A DNA stretch of 64,000 nt. Source: Malania oleifera (Eukaryota > Streptophyta > Magnoliopsida > Santalales > Ximeniaceae). A program made the translations under genes and the position numbers. The notes beneath the pieces are model-generated. The model saw only the letters and a program-made list of their open reading frames with translations. It searched no databases and was not told where the DNA came from. Shown piece after piece: positions 56,005 to 64,000 of this stretch (position 1 is the stretch's first letter; the number at the start of each line of letters is the position of its first letter). The DNA lies in the NCBI RefSeq assembly GCF_029873635.1, contig NC_080426.1, positions 52,094,093-52,158,092 on the forward strand, given 5' to 3'.

Positions 56005-56868
56005 ATTGAAGAACAATCCAATGTAGAAGAAGAGAAAAGAGGTGACAAGGAAAGAACAATGCAGCCAGTTCCTTGGACTACTGCCTCAATAGATTATATA
56101 TAGAAAATATGTCTGTATCAATCTTTAATTTATACATATAGTTGTGTATATACAGTGATGGCGTGTTCAGTTCAGAATTTCTGCAAATAAGCCTCGGATG
56201 GTTTTAAGATGAAGCATCAGTTGACTCTTTCAATTTCTGCTTAGCTATATTACAAATTAACAGGATCAAGAGTCCTCAATAGTGTCATTCATCCTTACAT
56301 AGATAAAGTTGATAGATTGAAAATTGTCTGGTTTGAACATTATAGTCCCATGATTTTGATGCAACAAAATGGATTCTACCAGTTTGACGACAAATTTGCA
56401 GCCTGAAAATATTTTAATTTTAATTTATTTTAATTTTTTTTTAAATTTATATTAAAAAATAAAAAAGTAAAGAGTTTGTTTGAATGTGTAATTTTTTTTT
56501 TATTTCTTGATTTTAAATAATTATAAAAAATACAAACTTATTTTTTAATTTTTTTTGAAATTATATTAGTTAATGTTTGGGATCATTGATTTTGGAGTTT
56601 AAATATAGATTTGTCTGGATTTGAAAGAAATTTAATATAAATGTGCCCTTCCATTTTGCCTAGATTTGTCCAAACATTAATTTTACCATCATTCATTTCA
56701 AAGCGAGAAAGTGTTAGTGGGTGAATAGAAACCCTTTTGTCAAAAATTTGAAAATAATAATAGTAAAATATTGGGTGTAATTGATTATCATACCCATCTT
56801 CCATGCTATACAAGTGAGACTCTTGGCCTTGGATCCTATTCTACAGGAGGTTAGCAAATGAGCTTAGG
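55659..56868. other. Intron end, exon 2 with 3' untranslated region, then AT-rich DNA
   Basis: 55659-55985 is the remaining intron with poly-A/T runs. Exon 2 and a presumed 3' UTR follow from 55986. From about 56400 there are only AT-rich low-complexity stretches without support for a gene. Confidence 0.45.
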
Positions 56869-57077
56869 AATTGTACCAATTTTTTTTTTATCAATAAAGG
56901 TAAATATATTGATCAAATGAGTATGTACAAAATACCATAGGCATACCTAGGCAAAAGGGAAACCAAGCCCTCATCACAGTTGCTAAGCAGTACAATCAAA
57001 AGGTAAGACCAAACAACCTCTCAATCAAAGAAATAACAATACATCATAGCAAAAAGACCATATGAACATATCTCCAC

Positions 57078-57871
57078 TTAATTAATGGAGAATAAATCAA
57101 ATCTATTATAAACCACTCTATAGGTGTGACTTTGAATCACCTTCAAGAGTTCCACAGGTGAGATAACCTTCTCTTCAAATTTCCTTTTATTTCGAAAATG
57201 CCAAATAAAGAATATGGTGATAGCCAAACAGACCTTCTTACCAATTGCTTGAATTCTTGTGCCTTTAACTTCCTTATGAAGCCATTTCAAAGCTGCTTTC
57301 AGAGTAGTCATAGCCCTAGTTATACCCAACCAAGATTGAACCAAATCCCATACTTCTTTAGAGAACCTACACTTAAAGAAGAGATGCTCATTAGTTTCAA
57401 CACCCACATTGCATAATCCACATTCTAGGTTGATCCTTCTCCTAGAAGTCTGTCATTTGACAATGACTTCCCTTTAATTCCCATCCACAAAGTGAAAACA
57501 TGTTTTAGGGTGCTAGCACACTTCCACACCACTTTGTGCCACAAAACTTCACTTGCTTTATCTCTCCAGAAACTATAACTTTGGGAGGAGCAAAAATTAC
57601 CATCAGTCATCCACTGATTTATCAAATTCTCTGCTAAAAACTGATCCCCACACTTTTGCAAAATTTGGTTTTTGAAGTCAACCAATTTCTTAAATAGTGG
57701 AGAGTCATCATGATTTTCCGTAACCTCCCACAAGCTTGACCCTTTCAAATAGATCCGATTAACCCATTTTGACCACAATGAATCCTTCTTTGCCTGAATA
57801 TTGCACATTACCTGAGTGAGGAGAGCATTGTTCCAGGCTTTTAAATCAACCACCCCTAGCCCCCCCTTCAA
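57078..57871 (-). pseudogene. LINE C-terminal region with zf-RVT
   Basis: 57425-57871 reads KGGLGVVDLKAWNNALLTQV through FWRDKASEVLWHKVVWKC and TLWMGIKG. A frame break follows, then 57078-57407 (VETNEHLFFKCRFSKEVWD; FIWHFRNKRKFEEK) with the Cys/His zf-RVT pattern. Typical of the end of plant L1 ORF2. Confidence 0.85.
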
Positions 57872-58046
57872 TTTTTAGCAAACAAACCTCTTTCCAAGCT
57901 ACTAGGGGTTTCCTCCTACCTCCTCATAGGAATGTCCTACACAACCTTACAACATGGTCCATAACAAATTTTGGGATAGGGAAGATTGCTAGTTAGAAAC
58001 ATTCTACCCCCTGAATTACTGAATTAATAAGTTCCATCCTCCCTGC

Positions 58047-59100
58047 TTAGGAAATTGTGTGACTAGGCCATCCACTCAACTTATCAGCAATTCTGTTAAT
58101 CAGAGGAGCATAATGCATTTTATTCAATTGAGATGCTGCTATGGGAATTCTAAGATATTTGAAAGGGAACTCCCCATCTTGAAAATATGTAACTTTTTTT
58201 ATTTCCTCCCGCTTAAGGGCTTTAATACCAGCAAATAGAATATTGGATTTCATGTTATTCTCACCATCCTTGAATAGTCTGAAAATTTTCCCAAACAATT
58301 CATGAGGAGTATGATAGAGCCTGAATCGCCTGTAGAGAACAGTATCAAGTCATCTGCAAAGGCAAGGTGAATGATTTTCAACTACTCACATCTCAAGTGG
58401 AATTTGAACTCTCGGTTGTCTTCAAGAGTTCTCAATAATTTGGATAGATATTCCATGCATATTACAAATAGCAGGGGAGACAATGGATCCCCTTGTCTTA
58501 GTCCTTTCTTTCCCTAAAAAAATCCATGATATCCACCATTTAGAGAAAGGGAGTAGGTTGTTGTGCCAACACATTGCATAATCCATTTAATCATGACTCT
58601 AGGGAAATTTAGCTGTTCCAACATTTCCTTCAAAAACATCCATGAAATGGAATCATATGCCTTTTTGAGATCAATTTTTAGCAAGCATCTAGGAGAGACC
58701 CTTTTCCTTGCATATTTTCTAACAATCTTTTGGACAAGGTAAATATTCTCCACCATACTTCTCTGTTTGACAAATGCCGATTGAGCAGGGCTAACTATTT
58801 CTTCCAAGCATGGCTTAATTCTACCAACTAGATTTTTTGCAATTACCTTATATATCACATTGCAGCATGCTATAGGCCTGTATTCCTGAATAGTAGTAGC
58901 ATGATTAGTCTTTGAAATTAGAGCTATAACTGTGTGGTTGATCTATTTCAGCAATTTCCCAAACTCAAAGAATTCCTTTATAGATTAAGAGAGGTCCTTC
59001 CCTATAGTGCTCCAAGACTTCTTAAAAAAACATGCTGAATAGCCATCAGGTCTAGAGGACTTTAGATCCCCAATGCTAAACAAAGCTGCTTTAATCATTG
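58047..59100 (-). pseudogene. LINE reverse transcriptase domain
   Basis: 58514-58858 contains MIYKVIAKNLVGRIKP, SPAQSAFVKQRSMVENIYL and LLKIDLKKAYDSISW. After a stop it continues with [19 protein letters not shown] and the catalytic block LAFADDLILFS near 58330-58370, with FADD intact. 58047-58298 gives the segment ending KLSGWPSHTIS. Upstream, ALFSIGDLKSSRPDGYSACFF is readable to about 59090. Confidence 0.88.
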
Positions 59101-59200
59101 TACCATTGGTGCAGGATACTATGGACCGCATGATTCCATCAAAGTCTACTGATTTGTATAATTTGTTGTCTCATGTTTTAGTCTTATTCAAAAGGCTAAT

Positions 59201-59419
59201 AATGTATTTAAGGAATAGAATGTGAGTCCTCTCCTCTTTAATGAATAGACTTTATATTATTGATTGTTGAAATGGAACAAAGGGAAGTTTATTTGCCTCT
59301 CTTTAAAGTTTTATTAGTGTAATTCTTTATTGCATGAAAATTAGTAACATTTTCCTGCAAGATCGAGACTTATTGGTTGTAAGTGGGTATTTAGGAGAAA
59401 ATATAATATAGATAGATCC
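59201..59419. other. Short unassigned spacer
   Basis: I see no gene, repeat or recognisable element in this spacer between the LINE and the next element. Confidence 0.4.
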
Positions 59420-59969
59420 TGTTGCGGGGTAAAATTTGCTAGGATGCTCTTTCAACTTCCATTGACCTGAAAGGGGAAGAAAAGGAAGGCTTGGAGGACC
59501 CGGGGTGTACTCCGGGGATCACTCTGATGCCTAAGTAAGGGGAATGCTTTTAGAGAGGCTGAATGCAACAGTAGAATGAGTTGAATGACTTACCTTGGCC
59601 TTTTCTCCAGATGCCTTCTTATAGGGACTCAAGTTGACTGTAGGTTGGCTCGAATTTATTGCGTGGAGGCGTGAATCGCTCCCCAGCCATAAGTGCGTGC
59701 ACCTATTACTCGGTTATTGAAGCCACTAGCGTGGATCTCTTCTCCTCTTTATTGGGTTGGAGCTAATCACTCGTCTGGATGTCAGACCCAGAGAAGGTGC
59801 GAGATAGGCGTTGACCTGCCCTCATTGGTTAGATTATTTTGGGCGTATCAGTTGTCCCCCCCTCAGTTTCAAATTTCTGGACAGAATTTTGAATAATTGT
59901 TTTGTCTGCATCTTTCCCCTTAGAAGGTTTAATGCTCCCACTTTTTTTTTGGGCATGGTTTACTGAACG

Positions 59970-60180
59970 AGTTGCTGAGCAGCTCGTGTCGAACTGTTTT
60001 TTCGAGCTGTCCGAGTTGTTTTGAAGAGCTATTCGTGCCAAGCTATTTTGAAGAACTGTTCGTGTCGAGCTGTTTTGTCCGAGCTGTTTTGCCGAGCTGT
60101 CCGAGCTGTTTTGAAGAGCTGTTCATGTCGAGCTGTTTTGTCCGAGTTATTTTACCGAGCTATCCGAGCTGTTCCATGCA
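59970..60180 (+). repeat. GAGCTGTTTT-type tandem repeat
   Basis: Variants of CCGAGCTGTTTTG and GAAGAGCTGTTCGTGTCGAG are repeated with a larger unit of roughly 65-70 bases, about three times, before merging into the next repeat block. Confidence 0.75.
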
Positions 60181-60930
60181 GGGAGGTTGGCCGACCTGTC
60201 CGACCTGTTACATGGAGGGACATTGACCGACCTGTTCACGGAGAGAAACTGGCCGACCTGTTCCATGAAGGGAATTTGGCCGACTTGACCGAGCTGTTCC
60301 ATGCAGGGAGGTTGTCCGACCTGTTCCATGAAGGGAAGTTGTCTGACCTGCTCCATGCAGGGGAATTAGTTGACCTGTCCAACCTGCTCCGTGTAAGGAA
60401 ATTGGTTGAACTGTCTGACCTGCTCCATAGTGGGACGTTGATCGACCTGTCCGATCTGCTCCATGAAGGGAATTTGGCCGACCTGTTCGAGCTATTTCAT
60501 GCAAAGAGGTTGGTCGACCTGTCCGACCTGTTCCATGGAGGGAAATTAGCCGACCTGTCCGACCTGCTTTATAAAGGGAATTTTTCCGACCTGTTCGAGC
60601 TGCTCCATGCAGAGAGGTTGGCCGACTTGTCTTATGAAGGGAAATTGATCGAGCTATCTAACCTGCTCCATGAAGAGAAGTTGGCCGATCTATCTGATCT
60701 GTTCCGTGTAGGGGAGTTGGCCAACCTGTCCGACCTGTTCCATGGAGGGAAATTAACTGACCTGTTCGACCTGCTCCATAAAGGGAATTTGGCCGACCTG
60801 TCCGAGCTGCTCCATGCAGGGAGGTTGGCCGACTTGTCCTACCTGTTCCATGGAGGGAAATTGGCTGAGCTTTCTGACCTATTGCACAGAGGGAAATTGA
60901 CCGACCTGTTCACGGAGAGAAATTGACCGA
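60180..60930 (+). repeat. 36-base minisatellite, about 20 units
   Basis: Degenerate units of the type GACCTGTCCGACCTG + CTCCATGAAGGGAATTTGGCC. Most are 36 bases, a few 27. On the plus strand this gives a 12-residue repeat, L-A-D-L-S-D-L-L-H-x-G-x, in an open frame 60021-60926. Because unit lengths are multiples of three, any stop-free frame stays open (the minus strand is open too), so coding is not implied. Confidence 0.85.
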
Positions 60931-61044
60931 CTTACTCCATGAAGGAAATTTGGCCGACCGAGCAGCTTCGTGGACTTTTTACGTCTACTGAGCCGCGCTT
61001 CTGGGCTGTTTTTGGCGTTCTGCTTCATGTTTGTCCGTCGGGCC

Positions 61045-61500
61045 TTTTTGCAAATGAGTTGTACTCATCTGCTGGGCTGTTTTGGCCATACGAGTCGTGC
61101 TCGTTAGTTTGGCCTCTCCGCTTGATGAGTCGTGCTAATCTGCTGGGCTGTTTTGGTCTTACGAGTCGTGCTCGTGAGTTTGGCCTTTGTGTCTATTGAG
61201 CCGTGCTCATCTGTTGGGCTGTTTTAGCTTTATGAGTCGTGCTCGTCAATTTGGCCTATGTGCCTAATGAGTCGTGCTCATTTGTTGGGCTGTTTTTGGC
61301 CTTACGAGTCGTGCTCGTCATTTGGGCCTCTGTGCTTGATGAGTCATGCTCATCTGATGGGTTGTTTTTGGCCTTACGAGTCGTGCTCGTCAATTATTCC
61401 TTTGATGCTAAGTGAGTCGTGCTCATCTGCTGGGTTGTTGCCTTCGTAGTCGTGCTTGGCAGTATGGCCTCTACCACAGGTGAGTCATACTTAGTGAGTC
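61045..61500 (+). repeat. About 70-base tandem repeat with ACGAGTCGTGCTCGT core
   Basis: About six units containing GAGTCGTGCTCATCTG, CTGGGCTGTTTTGGCC and TACGAGTCGTGCTCGT. The last is an imperfect palindrome (ACGAG/CTCGT). The last units are more diverged. Confidence 0.8.
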
Positions 61501-61845
61501 GTGCTCCTTTATTAGGTGTTTGATCTACTTATTTTTTCGAGGTGTCGTCACATCCTTCTTTTCCTACGAAAGATTGATAAATGCAGGTTTTAAATGCCCC
61601 ATACCTTGGGAAGTGGGTTGGATGAAAGGTTCTCATTTATGGTCGCCCATCTAACGTTGTGTCTGAGGTGATGTAGTCTTTCCGAGGCACCGTTTGTCCT
61701 TAGGAAGCCGCGATTGTGCATATGTTAGAGATCTTCTCTGGGTTCATGGATTCTCTATGTTATTTTTCTTCATAGAGACGCAATCCTTTTTGGCATATGA
61801 GAAATTTTGAGATTCCCACCTCAGGGATTCGTGCCGTCCTCTTTT

Positions 61846-61857
61846 TATAAAGGCCAG
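61846..61857 (+). promoter_or_regulatory. TATA-like box upstream of the transposon-type gene
   Basis: TTTTTATAAAGG after the repeat blocks and before a CT-rich leader (61860-61940). Likely the core promoter of the element. Confidence 0.45.
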
Positions 61858-62180
61858 AAGACTCCTTCATTCTGCACTCATCTTCAGTCCAGAGGACTCC
61901 TTCATTCTCTTATCTTCTTCAATCCACGGGGTTCCCCATTTTTCGTTAGGTATGCTCTCCCTCTCTACTGCATGTTTGTTTTGTTGTTCTTTATGTTCTT
62001 CGCTATTCTTGCGTTAGCTTTGTGTGTTTGATCTTTTCTTGTAAGTCGACCTTGCTATTTGTGTGCAGAATTTTACTGTTTTGATTTGCTTTGGCATCTT
62101 TTCCTCTTTTTTTTTTGCTGGGTGCTTGCCCGTTTGATCCGTTGGTAAAGGTATTGTTTCGTTCACGCTTTGTTTTCCCA

Positions 62181-63897
62181 ATGGAGTCTTCTTCACAACC
62201 TTTGAGGGTTCCTACTACAGTGAGGAACGCTCGTTGTGACCTCACCCCCTCCGACTTGCAGAATGTTCGTTATTTTTTTTCTATACCACAGAGTATTACT
62301 GTTAGGTTACCCTTTGTTTTTGAGTCAGCCCTTGACCCAGGCTCCGAGGAGCTCTGCCTCTATACAGACTACTTAGATTTGGGTCTTAGGCTCCCTTTTC
62401 CCCCCTTTGTCTCTAATGTATTACGTTTTTACTGGATAGCACCTTCCTAACTTGTTTCGAACTCCTATCTCTCGCTCATCTGTTTTGCCGTCCTTCTGCT
62501 CCGCCTGGGCCACCAGCCAACAGTTCCTCTCTTTAGGAGTTGTTTTCAAATGCGAACACATTCTATAGAGAAGAAGCTATACTATTTCAACTCTCTACCA
62601 GGTTATAAACTTTTTTCGCCGGGTAGTTCTTCCATACATAACTGGAAGTCTCGGTACTTCTTTTCCTCGGGGTAGTTGAACGACACGAGCTTTTTGGTTT
62701 AGTTTTCTCCTCTTGATGGTAACGTTGTCTATCCCTTATCCACCTTCTTTTGCAGGGCTACCAGTAGGTTATCCGCTGACTCACCTTTTTTCCTTTCATC
62801 CCTTTTCCTTTGTAGTTTGGGTGCGCCATCTTCTTCCAAGGCTTTCCCTCGAAGAGCAGGCCATCCTGAAAGAGCTTCGAGCCCTTGGCGGGCATAGTAT
62901 TATCCCTCATGAGGAGCTGCTCCAAGAGCGTGTCCTCGTGCAGTGGGGGATCAGCCCCGTTTCCTCAAGTCTTTCCTCGCCTCTGATTTCTATATATATG
63001 TTTGGATATTATCTCTATTGTTGGTGTTTTTACTCCTTTTCTCTCTATCCTTGCAGATATGGACTTCACCAGATATGAATCTCTCATGGGGGAAGCTAGG
63101 AAGCAAAGGGTGAGTAGGAGTAGGAAGAAGAGAAAGGAGATTGAGGGGGAATCCTCCCAAAGGGATGCACCCGCTATAGGTGATTCTGGTGCCCTTCCTG
63201 AAGAGATCGACAATGCTCCTCCTCCAATCCCCCAATCTCTTACTGAAGCGATTTTTCATGAGCCGACCCATTCTACCTCTGCTCTCCGTCGGGCGGTACA
63301 GGTTGAAGATTTTGTGCAAGCCCAGTGCACTCTTCCTGACGCTCTTTCAGCGAAAATCCGCCACACCTCATACCAGGTGTATATTCTTCAACTGGCTTTA
63401 TTCTTCTCCCCTTATACATTGTTTTGTTGACTGTTCTGTATTTTTGTATTCTTCCTCAACTAGCGATGATGGCTTTAGCCCAGGAGGAGAAGGTTGCCGA
63501 GATGTATCGGTAGACCTTGGATGCCAGGGAGAAGTACATTGTTGCTCAGAATGAACTGCGTGAGGCCAAGGTCCGTGAGCGGACTCTGCAAGGCGAAGTT
63601 GAGCGCCTTCGTAGGGAGGAGTTACCTACCGATGAAGATGCCGCTGCTGCTACTGCCTCCTGCACTACAGTAAAGGAGTACAAAGACTCCAACCAATTCG
63701 TCATTGATACTTCCAAAGCTTACCGGGTGGGATTCAGAAGGTGCCGGGACCAAGTCAAAACCAAACACCTTGAGCTTCCGTTGGATGGTGTGAGCTCACA
63801 CGGTTATGGCAATGAGAGTCTTGAATCTGCCGAAGATCTGGATGAGGATGAGGAAGGAGTGGAGGAGGAAGCTGGAGAAGGAAGTAAAGCAAACTAG
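62181..63897 (+). pseudogene. Plant 'putative gypsy type transposon' protein, intron-containing, broken
   Basis: Exon 1: ATG 62181 (MESSSQPLRVPTTVRNARC) to about 62680, with the family's core (RLPFPPFVSNVLRFYWIAPS, then after a TAA the same frame LVSNSYLSLICFAVLLLRLG). Likely exon 2: about 62755-62960 after TTTTGCAG, with LSLEEQAILKELRALGG and HEELLQERVLVQWG. Exon 3: after TTGCAG at about 63058 to CAG|GTGTAT at 63377, with MDFTRYESLMGEARKQRVSR, a basic patch, and Pro-rich and acidic stretches. Exon 4: after CAACTAG near 63463 to 63897, coiled coil (LREAKVRERTLQGEVERLRREE), one internal TAG, acidic C-terminus. The family is common in plant repeats; its biochemical role is unknown to me. Splice sites are predictions. 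Confidence 0.6.
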
Positions 63898-64000
63898 TCT
63901 GTAGGAACTGAACTTGTAATATAAATTTTTCAAACTTTATTGACGTAGTACAACTATTGTAATTGGTACTTTTATTACTGCACTGTAAGAAGCCTTTTTT
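63898..64000 (+). other. Presumed 3' untranslated region at the window edge
   Basis: AT-rich sequence after the stop; the element continues beyond the window. Confidence 0.4.

Larger units (their letters stand above)
56879..59200 (-). mobile_element. L1-type LINE, 5' truncated
   Basis: A minus-strand non-LTR element. The 3' end is a poly-A tail (plus-strand poly-T at 56880-56890), preceded by the usual TTTACCTTTATTGAT end. No LTRs. Only the second half of ORF2 is present: RT and the C-terminal zinc-binding zf-RVT region. The 5' edge is uncertain. A 9-base repeat, ATTGTACCA, lies at 56870-56878 and 59097-59105 and would place it at 59096, but LINE-like reading continues to about 59200. Confidence 0.88.
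59420..61950 (+). repeat. Probable LTR (U3-rich) of a plus-strand LARD-like or gypsy-related element
   Basis: It may begin at TGTTGCGGGG (59420). It has the 'actccggggatcactctgatgcctaagtaagg' type block (59510-59540) common in long plant LTRs. It then contains three successive tandem-repeat blocks (59970-60180, 60180-60930, 61045-61500) and a TATA-like TTTTTATAAAGG at 61846-61857, followed by a CT-rich leader. The order (repeats, then TATA, then leader, then ORF) suggests an LTR upstream of an internal gene. Neither the end nor the primer site could be fixed. Confidence 0.5.

Noticed and set aside
60021..60926. A 301-codon repeat protein, possibly leucine-rich
   Set aside because: Openness follows from a repeat period divisible by three, and the opposite strand is open as well; no start context or other domain supports a gene. 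Kept as a repeat.
60180..60930. CRISPR-like array
   Set aside because: The units are contiguous degenerate tandem repeats without unique spacers, and the DNA is plant nuclear.

Overview
The window looks like transposon-dense nuclear DNA of a flowering plant, probably from a repeat-rich (for example pericentromeric) block. Evidence: LTRs of about 0.4-2.6 kb, primer-binding sites complementary to initiator-tRNA-Met, Tekay/Del-type Ty3-gypsy polyproteins, SIRE/Maximus-type Ty1-copia elements with an extra envelope-like ORF, a Tork-like copia element, a plant L1-type LINE, and one intron-containing gene. The species cannot be named. Nothing is prokaryotic, and I see no CRISPR array, rRNA or convincing tRNA.

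Layout. 1-853 is part of a SIRE-like copia LTR inserted in the integrase of gypsy G1 (minus strand; gag-pol 854-4733, LTR from about 4921). Copia S1 (7266-26162, minus, TSD TATAT) sits inside the G1 LTR. Gypsy G2 (11289-20162, minus, TSD TAACA) sits inside the last codons of the S1 RNase H. The G1 LTR resumes at 26168-26431. Copia S2 (plus) follows: a 3' internal remnant (26571-27608), an LTR (27609-29571), a partial gag to 30756 and an orphan non-coding stretch to 32785. Gypsy G3 (32786-40696, minus) has its 3' LTR split by an opposite-strand gypsy LTR (34093-36297). G3 is cut off inside gag and joined to copia S3 (40697-48364, plus), which has a half 5' LTR and an env-like ORF.

48365-56870 is the most gene-like part: a small predicted two-exon gene (49436-56004) with Tork-like copia T1 (50702-55658, minus) in its intron. 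An L1-type LINE (56879 to about 59100-59200, minus) follows. From about 59420 to the end there is a plus-strand element with a repeat-filled LTR-like region and a broken intron-containing gene of the 'putative gypsy type transposon' class.

Every recognisable pol is disabled by stops, frameshifts, domain deletions or catalytic substitutions, so the window records successive insertion followed by decay. The most interesting signal is regulatory. Each LTR family carries its own imperfect-palindrome motif in multiple copies just upstream of its TATA box. In both SIRE-type elements with an env-like ORF (S1 and S3) the same family-specific motif is repeated in the spacer immediately before that ORF, followed by a TATA-like or AT-rich stretch and a pyrimidine-rich leader. 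This looks like a private internal promoter for the env-like gene, built from the element's own U3.
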